Shown here piece by piece: positions 8,744 through 16,313 of a stretch of DNA of 64,000 nucleotides. The translations under genes and the position numbers were made by a program. The DNA is from Burkholderiales bacterium. Lineage in GTDB: Bacteria; Pseudomonadota; Gammaproteobacteria; Burkholderiales; Burkholderiaceae_C. The DNA is taken from the NCBI GenBank assembly GCA_016702555.1, contig JADJDV010000007.1, positions 434,001 to 498,000 on the forward strand. The letters are read 5' to 3'. The notes under the pieces are model-generated. The model made no database searches, was not told where the DNA came from, and saw only the letters and a program-made list of their open reading frames with translations. Each line of letters begins with the position of its first letter. Positions within the stretch are counted from its first letter, which is position 1.

Positions 8744-9430
8744 TCACCCTTCGTTCAATGGTGTGACAAGGTAATGCGCTCTTTTTTCTTCGACCAGAAA
8801 GTGCGGTGACAGCGGTGGGGTGACGCGATCAAGATGAGCTCGGACTTCGCGTTCCACATCCGCTGCGGTTTCGGGGCGAGCGGCGCAGCGGTCGGCCCAG
8901 GCGCGCCCGGTGTGTAAAACGTCCCACCGCGTACGCATGCCCTGGTAACGTCCCTTGCCCGGATCGTGGTTACCGAAGCCGTCGATCAAGCTGTTCCAAA
9001 GTGGCGAGAACTTGGCGATCAGCAAGGACTCGCCCAACGGAATCCAGATGTCATCAACGACAAGATAGCGGCAACGAAAGTCGTTGATGCGTAGGTTTGG
9101 CGCGGCTCGTATGCTGTCGGCATGTTCACCAAGGCGCTTCCACAGTGCCCACGTCTTGGGTGTCACGTCGAGCGACGCACCCTTGCGACCCCCGGCAGGA
9201 ATCGCCTTGCCGACGTAAATCGGGGCGATCAAGCCCTCGACGCCAGCGTTGCGCGAACTCAATGCTTGATATGCGGGGAATGAACCCGTGTAGTACAAGG
9301 CATAGATGCCAGCGCCCTGAAAGCGCGCCAGCCCATCGAGCGCAACAGGCTTGCGCCCGAGCAGGGCTTCTGCAACGCTCCGACCGAGGTTGATCTTGTC
9401 CAGCGGGTTGAAGGGCGCTGGCTCGCTCAT
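8744..9430 (-). CDS. Eco29kI-family GIY-YIG restriction endonuclease
   Basis: Predicted type II restriction enzyme of 228 aa. The GIY-YIG core is visible as GIYALYYTG (residues 41-49) and PIYVGKA (70-76). The other conserved positions are R99 and H103 in LWKRLGEHA, E134 in WIPLGESLLI and N146 in SPLWN. The FGNHDPGKGRY block downstream matches my knowledge of the Eco29kI family, whose members cut CCGCGG. The ATG overlaps the methyltransferase stop as ATGA, giving strong coupling and arguing against the longer open frame. Specificity is inferred from family resemblance and the partner methylase. Confidence 0.88.
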   Translation of the reverse strand: MSEPAPFNPLDKINLGRSVAEALLGRKPVALDGLARFQGAGIYALYYTGSFPAYQALSSRNAGVEGLIAPIYVGKAIPAGGRKGASLDVTPKTWALWKRLGEHADSIRAAPNLRINDFRCRYLVVDDIWIPLGESLLIAKFSPLWNSLIDGFGNHDPGKGRYQGMRTRWDVLHTGRAWADRCAARPETAADVEREVRAHLDRVTPPLSPHFLVEEKRAHYLVTPLNEG

Positions 9431-10668
9431 GTCGCCGAGGCAAGGCTCGGGGCCGCCGAGGATTGAGACATGCTTTGTGCCGAGGACAGCAGCAGGTGCT
9501 CCGCCACGCTGGCCGCCACCGCGCGGCCCAGCAACATCGGAACGGCGTTGCCCAGCTGTCGCATGGCTTCCGTCCAAGAACCATGCAACTCGTAACCGTC
9601 AGGGAAGGTTTGCAGGCGCGCCGACTCTCGAACAGTGAAATACCGTACCGAACCGTCGGGGCGAACCAGCATGTTCTCGCCACCCGGCACACCGTGGTCA
9701 CCTGCCTTGAGCGTCTTGGCGGGCAAGTCCAGCGGACTGCCCGTGTGACCTGGATACACGCGAGCACCGACTTGTAGCCGGTGGTTGAGGATGTGGCAAC
9801 CCCGTGTGGTCGGTTCTGGCAATCCACGCAAGGCGTCTCGCACAGTCTGCCACGGCGCGTGAGTAGGGCCGAGGCCCAACCCCCGCAAACGATTCAATGT
9901 CACGGCCAATCTCTGCGGCGGCGTTGGACGGTGCCGACGCGCGACTTCGTGCCGATCCCAATAGTCACCCGTGACCCACTGGTCATGCAATAGCGCATCC
10001 AGCGAATGCGTTTGACGCGGGAAAGACCAGTTCGCATCCACGTCGTGCCTGAATCCGACGATGAAAACCCTTTCCCGTCGCTGGGGAACGCCTAAGTTGG
10101 CTGCATTCACTAGTGTCGCCGTCACCCGATACCGTAGCCCGCCAAGGTGGGAGCGCTTGGTGGTGAGGTGCTGCTGGAGGCGACGGTGGTGATCGATCCA
10201 GCCTTCATCGGGTTTGATAGAGATTTCGGGGAACTGGAGTTGAAGCAGGATGTAGTGGTAGTAGTCGTGGAACGCCGAGCGGGTCAGCCCTTTGACGTTC
10301 TCGATGATGAATGCCTTGGGACGCAGTCGGCGGATGGCTTGCACTGTCGCGGGGAACATGTCGCGGCTGTCATGGTGCGCTTTGTGCTTGCCTCCCAGCG
10401 AGAAGGGTTGGCATGGAGGGCCACCCGCGATTAAGTCAAGACCCGGAGAGAGTGCAGCTAGGCCAGCGTCGCGAACCCAATCGCGCACGTCGCCCTGGAT
10501 GACTGGCCACCCAGCGACAAGGGGGTGACCACGACCTTGATTCTCGCGAATGGTGTCGCAAGCCCACTGATCCCATTCGACCACCGCGCGCGTCTTGAAG
10601 CCGGCCAGCGCTACGCCAAGGGCCAATCCACCTGCGCCTGCAAATAGTTCGATGGAATTTAGGGACAT
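9427..10668 (-). CDS. DNA (cytosine-5) methyltransferase of the type II system
   Basis: C5 methyltransferase of 413 aa that should protect host DNA from the adjoining endonuclease. Motif I is FAGAGGLALG. Motif IV is GGPPCQPFS with the catalytic PCQ cysteine. Motif VI is ENVKG, motif VIII QRRERVF, and motifs IX and X are RESARLQTFPDGY and QLGNAVP. The variable target-recognition region lies about residues 230-330. The gene starts 3 bp after the vsr stop and overlaps the endonuclease start. All catalytic motifs are intact. The recognition site is probably CCGCGG if it matches the Eco29kI-like partner. Confidence 0.93.
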   Translation of the reverse strand: MSLNSIELFAGAGGLALGVALAGFKTRAVVEWDQWACDTIRENQGRGHPLVAGWPVIQGDVRDWVRDAGLAALSPGLDLIAGGPPCQPFSLGGKHKAHHDSRDMFPATVQAIRRLRPKAFIIENVKGLTRSAFHDYYHYILLQLQFPEISIKPDEGWIDHHRRLQQHLTTKRSHLGGLRYRVTATLVNAANLGVPQRRERVFIVGFRHDVDANWSFPRQTHSLDALLHDQWVTGDYWDRHEVARRHRPTPPQRLAVTLNRLRGLGLGPTHAPWQTVRDALRGLPEPTTRGCHILNHRLQVGARVYPGHTGSPLDLPAKTLKAGDHGVPGGENMLVRPDGSVRYFTVRESARLQTFPDGYELHGSWTEAMRQLGNAVPMLLGRAVAASVAEHLLLSSAQSMSQSSAAPSLASAT

Positions 10669-10671
10669 GGA

Positions 10672-11079
10672 CTAATCCTCCAGAAACATCAATGTCTTGA
10701 ACATGACGCGTACTGGGTCACGTAGTTCGCATTCCCAGATCACTAGTGATTTCCAACCTAGTCGCGAGAGCTGACGGAGTTTGTGTGCGTCGCGCCGCCT
10801 GTTTCCCTCGAGCTTTGGTAGCCAGAAATCCAGTCTGGATTTGGGCAGTCGCGCCAATGAGCAACGATTATGCCGATGCCAGAAACAGCCGTGAACGAAG
10901 ATGACCTTGCGGCGCGCGGGAAAGACAAGATCCGGGCTGCCGGGCAGACTCTTGTCGTACAGTCGGTAGCGAAAGCCCAGCGCGTGCACGAAACTGCGCA
11001 CCACCATTTCTGGTTTGGTATTTTTCGCGCGGATGCGTCGCATTCGCTCGCTGCGCTCATTGGAATCCAGCGTGTCCAT
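10672..11079 (-). CDS. vsr: Very short patch repair endonuclease Vsr
   Basis: Mismatch endonuclease of 135 aa that nicks at T:G mismatches created by deamination of 5-methylcytosine, so it is the natural companion of a C5 methylase. Typical Vsr features are RSERMRRIRAKNTKPE at the N-terminus, LPGSPDLVFPARRKVIFVHG with the metal-binding aspartate, and the zinc-site segment CFWHRH. It is slightly shorter than E. coli Vsr. It is the first gene of vsr-M-R and lies only 21 bp after amn on the same strand, leaving little room for a separate promoter. Confidence 0.93.
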   Translation of the reverse strand: MDTLDSNERSERMRRIRAKNTKPEMVVRSFVHALGFRYRLYDKSLPGSPDLVFPARRKVIFVHGCFWHRHNRCSLARLPKSRLDFWLPKLEGNRRRDAHKLRQLSRLGWKSLVIWECELRDPVRVMFKTLMFLED

Positions 11080-11100
11080 AACTCAGTGGCGCGTTCAGGA

Positions 11101-12594
11101 TCACTGAAACGCCACCTCCGCAAAGCTCCGCAGCTTGCGGCTGTGCAGCCGATCCAGCCCGTTCTCGCGCAGGCGCTCGATGGCGCGGATGCCGATCAGC
11201 AGGTGCTGATTGACGCGCTCGCGGTAGAAGTGGTTGGCCATGCCGGGCAGCTTGATCTCGCCGTGCAGCGGCTTGTCGCTGACGCAAAGCAAGGTGCCGT
11301 AGGGCACGCGGAAGCGGAAGCCGTTGGCGGCAATCGTTGCGCTTTCCATGTCCAGCGCGACGGCGCGCGATTGCGAGAAGCGCCGCTGCGGGCTGCCGGC
11401 GCCCAGCAGTTCCCAGTTGCGGTTGTCGGTGGTGGCGACGGTGCCGGTGCGCAGCACGCGCTTGAGCTCGACGCCGCGCAGTTGCGTGACGTCGGCGACG
11501 GCGGCTTCCAGCGCCACCTGCACCTCGGCCAGCGCCGGCACCGGAATCCACAGCGGCAGGTCTTCGTCGAGCACGTGGTCTTCTCGCACATAGCCGTGCG
11601 CCAGCACGTAGTCGCCCAGTTGCTGGCTGCCGCGCAGGCCGGCGCAGTGGCCGACCATGATCCACGCGTGCGGGCGCAGCACGGCAATGTGGTCGGTGAT
11701 GGTCTTGGCGTTGGCCGGGCCGACGCCGATGTTGACGAAGCTGATGCCGCTGCGGTCTTCGCGCATCAGGTGGTAGGCCGGCATCTGCGGCAGGCGCGGC
11801 GGCGGTATGCCACGATCGTCCTCGGCTTGCGCGGGCAGTCCGGCGCGCCGCGTGATCACGTTGCCTGGTTGCACGAAGGTGCTGTAGGGGCTGTCCGTGT
11901 TTTGCATCTCCATCTGGCCGAGCGCGATGAACTCGTCAATGTAGAACTGGTAGTTGGTGAACAGCACGAAGTTCTGAAAGTGCTCGGGCGAGGTGCCGGT
12001 GTAGTGGCGCAGGCGGTGCAGCGAATAGTCGACGCGCGGGGCGGTGAACAGCGCCAGCGGGTGCGGTTCACCGGGCGCGACGCGGTGGGTGCCGTTGGCG
12101 ATGCGGTCGTCCATGGCGGTCAGGTCGGGCAGGTCGAACACCTCGGCCAGGCGCTGGCGCTGGCGTGGCGTCAGCTGGCCTTCGAAGTGGTCGTCGTCGG
12201 CCAGCGCGAAGGGCAGCGGGATCGGCTGGTTGCCGCTGCCGATCTCCAGCGTGATCGCGTGGTTGGCCAGCAGCAGGCGGAACTGCTCCAGGTAGTAGTC
12301 GGCGAACAGGTCGGGGCGCGTCAGCGTCGCCTCGTAATGCCCGGCCTGGGCGACGAAGCCATAGGCCAGGCGGGTGTCGGGGTGCCGGCTGTCGGTGGTG
12401 TTCAGGCGCACGAAGGGGTAGCAGGCGCGCACGCGCTGCGGGCGCTCGTCCGGCCCGTCGGCGTGCTGCACGTAGGCCTGCAGGCCGGCGCGCAGATGGG
12501 CCAGGCTGGTCTCGTAGATGCGCTGCACCAGCGCCAGCGCGGCGGCGGCATCGGTGAACGGGGTGGGCGGAACAAAAGGCGGCAGGGAAATCAT
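11101..12594 (-). CDS. amn: AMP nucleosidase
   Basis: Hydrolyses AMP to adenine and ribose 5-phosphate in the cytoplasm. At 497 aa the length matches Amn. Family-typical regions include the N-terminal domain with RACYPFVRLN, the linker HYTGTSPEHFQNFVLFTNYQ, and the phosphorylase-like C-terminal domain with FVNIGVGPANAKTITDH, MVGHCAGLR and the late ALDMESATIAANG segment. It lies 48 bp downstream of the prenyltransferase gene on the same strand and immediately upstream of the restriction-modification genes. Confidence 0.95.
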   Translation of the reverse strand: MISLPPFVPPTPFTDAAAALALVQRIYETSLAHLRAGLQAYVQHADGPDERPQRVRACYPFVRLNTTDSRHPDTRLAYGFVAQAGHYEATLTRPDLFADYYLEQFRLLLANHAITLEIGSGNQPIPLPFALADDDHFEGQLTPRQRQRLAEVFDLPDLTAMDDRIANGTHRVAPGEPHPLALFTAPRVDYSLHRLRHYTGTSPEHFQNFVLFTNYQFYIDEFIALGQMEMQNTDSPYSTFVQPGNVITRRAGLPAQAEDDRGIPPPRLPQMPAYHLMREDRSGISFVNIGVGPANAKTITDHIAVLRPHAWIMVGHCAGLRGSQQLGDYVLAHGYVREDHVLDEDLPLWIPVPALAEVQVALEAAVADVTQLRGVELKRVLRTGTVATTDNRNWELLGAGSPQRRFSQSRAVALDMESATIAANGFRFRVPYGTLLCVSDKPLHGEIKLPGMANHFYRERVNQHLLIGIRAIERLRENGLDRLHSRKLRSFAEVAFQ

Positions 12595-12642
12595 GGCCCA
12601 TTGTGCCGGCTGGGCATGACGCGGCGCTGCCCGCCGCCGCGA

Positions 12643-13581
12643 TCAGCGTGGCGCGTGCGTCAGCAGGCCGGCGGCCAGCGCCAGCGCGTGCAGGTTGGCG
12701 CTGGCAATGGTCAGCGCGATGGCCGGACGCAGGCGCTGTGGCTGCCGTGCATGGCGCCACAGCAGGGCGGCCCCCGTGGCCGCCAGCGGCAGCGACAGCA
12801 AACCCCAGGCCGCACCCGGCCAGGGCAGCCAGGCGAACGCGCACAGCGCCACCCAGGCGTGTGCCAGCAGCACCAGCGCGGCAAACAGCAGTGCGGCACG
12901 GCGCGGCCCCAGCCGCACCACCAGCGTGCGCTTGCCCACACTGGCGTCGCTGCGCGCGTCGGGAAAGCCGTTGATCAGCAGCACGCAGGCCACCAGCAGG
13001 GCGATGCCGACGCCCAGCAGCGCCGGTGCGGCGGCGAACTGGCCGCGCTGCACGTAGTCGGCGCCCAGCACCACCAGCCACCAGGCGCCCGCCACCGCCA
13101 GCTCGCCCAGGCCGCGCGACATCAGCTTGAGCGGGGGCGCCGAATAGGCCCAGGCGATGAGTAGACCAGCGGCGCCGATCAGCAGCAGGCCGCTGCCCGA
13201 GCGCGCCGCCAGCAGCGTGCCGGCCGGCAGCAGCGACAGCAGCAGCAGCGCCGACCAGCGCGCGGTCTGGCGCGCGTCCACCGCGCCTTGCTGGATCAGG
13301 CGCGAGCCGCCGGTGAACGGATGCAGCCCGTCGTGGTTGGCGGCGTCGGCGCCGTTCAGCGCGTCCTGCCAGTCGTTCAGCACGTTGGCGCCGGCGTGCG
13401 CGACGCAGGCCAGCAGCAGCGTGGCCAGCGCCAGACCGCCATCGAGCGGGCCGGCCTGCGCCGCGCTGGCCAGGCCCACCAGACAGGCCGACAGCGTCAC
13501 CATCAGGAAGCCGGGGCGCGTCATGCGCCAGTGCAGTGCCGCCTGCTGGCGCCAGCGTGGGAGCGCGCGGGATGAGGTCAT
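12643..13581 (-). CDS. UbiA-family prenyltransferase (MenA-like)
   Basis: Integral membrane prenyltransferase of 312 aa with about eight hydrophobic helices. The two Asp-rich Mg-prenyl-diphosphate motifs are visible: NDWQDALNGAD near residues 68-78 and DARSDASVGKRTL in the second half. The FTGGSRLIQQG segment after motif 1 is seen in MenA-like members. Which aromatic acceptor it uses is unknown, since a Burkholderiales host would mainly make ubiquinone and no menaquinone genes are nearby. It precedes amn on the same strand and is divergent from the DUF454 gene. Confidence 0.82.
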   Translation of the reverse strand: MTSSRALPRWRQQAALHWRMTRPGFLMVTLSACLVGLASAAQAGPLDGGLALATLLLACVAHAGANVLNDWQDALNGADAANHDGLHPFTGGSRLIQQGAVDARQTARWSALLLLSLLPAGTLLAARSGSGLLLIGAAGLLIAWAYSAPPLKLMSRGLGELAVAGAWWLVVLGADYVQRGQFAAAPALLGVGIALLVACVLLINGFPDARSDASVGKRTLVVRLGPRRAALLFAALVLLAHAWVALCAFAWLPWPGAAWGLLSLPLAATGAALLWRHARQPQRLRPAIALTIASANLHALALAAGLLTHAPR

Positions 13582-13706
13582 GGCGCGATTGTGGCGGCAG
13601 CGCTGGCGGCGGCCAGTCGCGCCGCTTGGTTAAGATGCGCCATCCGCCCCGACACTATGAAGACGATAGCGCCCGACACTCGCTCGCTCACCGCGACAGG
13701 TGCCGC

Positions 13707-14129
13707 ATGAGGCGCGGATCGGACTCACGCCCACTGCCCTCGGCCGAGCGCATCGCACTGCGGCGGCGCGTGGCGATCTTGCTGTGGCGCGCCGTGGCGC
13801 TGATCAGCCTGGCCCTGGGCATGGTGGGCGCGGTGCTGCCGGTGATGCCGACGGTGCCCTTTCTGCTGGTGTCGGCCTGGGCCGCCAGCAAGGGCTGGCC
13901 GGCGTTCGAGGCGTGGCTGGTGAAACACCCGCGGCTGGGCCCGCCGATCGTGCGCTGGCGCGAGCGCGGCGCGGTGCCGCGGCGCATGAAATGGTTCAGC
14001 ACCCTGGCCATGAGCGCCAGCGCCATCGGCATCCAGTTCTTCAGCCAGATCCCCTTGCCGGTGCGCATCGGCGTGCCGGCGATGATGCTGGCCGTGAGCA
14101 TCTGGCTGTGGCTGCGGCCGGAGGAATGA
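13707..14129 (+). CDS. DUF454 (YbaN-type) membrane protein
   Basis: Small inner-membrane protein of 140 aa, recognised as DUF454 from LALGMVGAVLPVMPTVPFLLVSAWAASK, the KHPRLGPPI segment and a second hydrophobic stretch near the C-terminus. The function of the family is not established. The ATG at 13707 was chosen because protein similarity begins there; AGG lies 6 bp upstream. It is followed by a shortened interspersed repeat and then the ABC exporter on the same strand. Confidence 0.82.
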   Translation: MRRGSDSRPLPSAERIALRRRVAILLWRAVALISLALGMVGAVLPVMPTVPFLLVSAWAASKGWPAFEAWLVKHPRLGPPIVRWRERGAVPRRMKWFSTLAMSASAIGIQFFSQIPLPVRIGVPAMMLAVSIWLWLRPEE

Positions 14130-14180
14130 TCCCCCTGAGCCACCTGCGGCATCCCCGCCTGGCCTGCTCCGCGGCCATCC
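14130..14180. repeat. Shortened interspersed repeat, copy 3 (3' of the DUF454 gene)
   Basis: Begins directly after the DUF454 stop with CCCCCTGAG and ends with TGGCCTGCTCCGCGGCC. These are the two outer blocks of the longer elements at 1427-1527 and 27761-27872, in reverse orientation. The middle part is shortened and diverged. Its position after a stop codon matches the other two copies. Confidence 0.5.
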
Positions 14181-14211
14181 GATCTGCGATGTGTGGCGCG
14201 TGGCGCCGTGA

Positions 14212-16020
14212 ATGACCGATATGTCTGATCGTGTTTTGCGCTCCGCCGCCAAGAACCCGCGCGCCTTGCGCGGGCTGCTGCCCTTCCTGCGGCCGTACCG
14301 GGCGCGCATCGCGCTGGCGCTGCTGTTCCTGGTGGGCGCGGCGGCGGCCACGCTGGTGCTGCCGGTGGCGCTGAAGTCGCTCATCGACGGCGGCCTGGCC
14401 GGCGGCGCCTCGGGCGCGCAGGTGATGGTGCTGCGAGGTTATTTCCTGCTGCTGTTCGGGGTCGGCGTGGCGATGGGCGTGCTGTCGGCGCTGCGCTTCT
14501 ACATGGTGAGCTGGCTGGGCGAGCGCATCAGCGCCGACTTGCGCAACGCGGTGTATGCGCACGTGGTGCGGCAAAGTCCGGAGTTCTTCGAGACCACCCA
14601 GACCGGCGAGGTGCTGAGCCGCCTGACCACCGACACCACGTTGGTGCAGACGGTGGTCGGCTCCTCGCTCAGCCTGGGCCTGCGCAACACCGTGATGGGC
14701 CTGGGCGCGCTGGTCATGCTGGTGGCGACCAACCCGCGCGTGATGGGCTCGGTGCTGGGCATCCTGCTGCTGGTGGTGCTGCCCAGCCTGTACTTTGGCC
14801 GCCGCGTGCGCCGCCTCTCGCGCGCCAGCCAGGACCGCGTGGCCGATTCCAGCGCCATCGCCGCCGAGGTGCTGAACGCGATTCCGGTGGTGCAGGGCTA
14901 CGCCCAGCAGCAGCGCGAATCGGCGCGCTTTGCCGGCGCCACCGAGCGCGCGTTCGAGACCGCGCGCCGGCGCACGGTGGTCCGCTCTGTGATGGTCGCC
15001 TTCATCGTCAGCGCCACCTTTGGCGCGTTGCTGTGGGGTCTGTACCAGGGCACGCAGGCGGTGCTGCGCGGCGACATCACGGCCGGGCACCTGGGGCAGA
15101 CGGTGGTCTACGTGATCGTGCTGGCGGGCTCGGTGGCGGTGCTGTCCGAGGTGTACGGCGAGTTGCTGCGCGCCGCCGGCGCCACCGAGCGCCTGATGGA
15201 ACTGCTGCACGCGCGCTCGCCGGTGGCCGAGCCGGCGCGGCCGCGCGCGCTGCCGCCGGTACAGGGCGGCTCATCAGTGGTCTTCGATGCCGTCGGCTTT
15301 CACTATCCGTCACGGCCAGCGCAGCCGGCGCTGCAGGATTTCTCGCTCGTCGTCCGGCCCGGCGAGACGGTGGCGCTGGTCGGCCCCAGCGGCGCCGGCA
15401 AGAGCACGGTGTTCCAGTTGCTGCTGCGCTTCTACGACCCGCAGTCCGGCCAGATCCGCGTCGACGGCGTGCCGGTGGACGAATTGGCCCTCGATGCGCT
15501 GCGCCAGCGCATCGGTCTGGTGCCGCAGGACAGCACCGTGTTTTCGGCCAGCGCGCTGGACAACATTCGCTATGGCCGGCCCGAGGCCAGCGATGCCGAG
15601 GTGCAGGCCGCCGCGCGCGCCGCCTTCGCGCACGACTTCATCACGGCGCTGCCCGAGGGCTACGCCACGCACCTCGGTGAGCGCGGCGTGCGCCTGTCGG
15701 GCGGCCAGCGTCAGCGCATCAGCATTGCCCGAGCGCTGCTGAAGAACCCGCCGCTGCTGCTGCTGGATGAAGCCACCAGCGCGCTCGACGCCGAGAGTGA
15801 GCGCATGGTGCAGGCCGCGCTGGAAGCCGCCATGCACGGCCGCACCACGCTGGTGATCGCGCACCGCCTGGCGACGGTGTTGCGCGCCGATCGCATCGTG
15901 GTGCTGGACCATGGGCGCATCGTCGATGTCGGCACGCATGCTGAATTGGTGGCGCGCGGCGGGCTGTATGCGCGGCTGGCGGCGATGCAGTTTGATGTGG
16001 AGCCGCGGCAAGGGGGTTGA
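14212..16020 (+). CDS. MsbA-type ABC exporter (fused permease-ATPase)
   Basis: Half-transporter of 602 aa that should work as a homodimer in the inner membrane. The N-terminal half has six transmembrane helices (about residues 25-330), with LGERISADLRNAVYAHVVRQ and the coupling-helix region TQTGEVLSRLTTDTTL. The ATPase domain has Walker A GPSGAGKST, signature LSGGQRQRISIARALLK and Walker B LLLLDEATSALDAES, plus the H-loop VIAHRLATV. Lipid A, lipid or drug export are all possible; no glycolipid genes adjoin it. ATG start at 14212, with an in-frame alternative at 14221. Confidence 0.9.
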   Translation: MTDMSDRVLRSAAKNPRALRGLLPFLRPYRARIALALLFLVGAAAATLVLPVALKSLIDGGLAGGASGAQVMVLRGYFLLLFGVGVAMGVLSALRFYMVSWLGERISADLRNAVYAHVVRQSPEFFETTQTGEVLSRLTTDTTLVQTVVGSSLSLGLRNTVMGLGALVMLVATNPRVMGSVLGILLLVVLPSLYFGRRVRRLSRASQDRVADSSAIAAEVLNAIPVVQGYAQQQRESARFAGATERAFETARRRTVVRSVMVAFIVSATFGALLWGLYQGTQAVLRGDITAGHLGQTVVYVIVLAGSVAVLSEVYGELLRAAGATERLMELLHARSPVAEPARPRALPPVQGGSSVVFDAVGFHYPSRPAQPALQDFSLVVRPGETVALVGPSGAGKSTVFQLLLRFYDPQSGQIRVDGVPVDELALDALRQRIGLVPQDSTVFSASALDNIRYGRPEASDAEVQAAARAAFAHDFITALPEGYATHLGERGVRLSGGQRQRISIARALLKNPPLLLLDEATSALDAESERMVQAALEAAMHGRTTLVIAHRLATVLRADRIVVLDHGRIVDVGTHAELVARGGLYARLAAMQFDVEPRQGG

Positions 16021-16121
16021 CTCCCTCTCCCGCTTGCGGGAGAGGGTTGGGGTGAGGGAAGGGCGGTGGTCGAAGCGAGGGTGCGGCCCTCACCCCAACC
16101 CTCTCCAAGAGGGAGAGGGAG
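16020..16121. repeat. Inverted repeat with CCCTCTCC/GGAGAGGG arms
   Basis: A stem of CCCTCTCCCGCTTGCGGGAGAGGG type, followed by GGTTGGGGTGAGGG and, about 30 bp later, its complement CCCTCACCCCAACCCTCTCC. This is a widely distributed type of proteobacterial intergenic palindromic repeat. It fills the gap between the convergent ABC exporter and icmF and could act as a bidirectional transcription end. Confidence 0.7.
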
Positions 16122-16132
16122 AAAGACCCAGC

Positions 16133-16193
16133 TGTAGGGCGGGCACTTGTGCCCGCGTGAACCTGCGACGCGGGCACAAGTGCCCGCCCTACA
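16133..16193. repeat. Perfect 26-bp inverted repeat
   Basis: The left arm 16133-16158 starts TGTAGGGCGGGCACTTGTGC. The right arm 16168-16193 is its exact reverse complement, separated by the 9-bp loop GAACCTGCG. It would form a very stable cruciform or RNA hairpin. It is the second palindromic element in the gap between the convergent ABC exporter and icmF. 16194-16313 holds no gene that I can support. Confidence 0.85.
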
Positions 16194-16313
16194 CGTCTGC
16201 GGCTGTCCGAACGGAGCGCCGCCCCGCGCCCGAGCATCGCAGGCTGCCCCGAAGCGAAGCGCAGGGGGCACGGCCAGTAGGTCGCCCGCCGGGGCGAGTC
16301 CCGGCCAGCAGCC

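Noticed and set aside
16194..16313. Possible small gene or tRNA between the inverted repeat and icmF
   Set aside because: No cloverleaf, ribosome site or coding pattern could be found. No tRNA or rRNA was recognised anywhere in the window.
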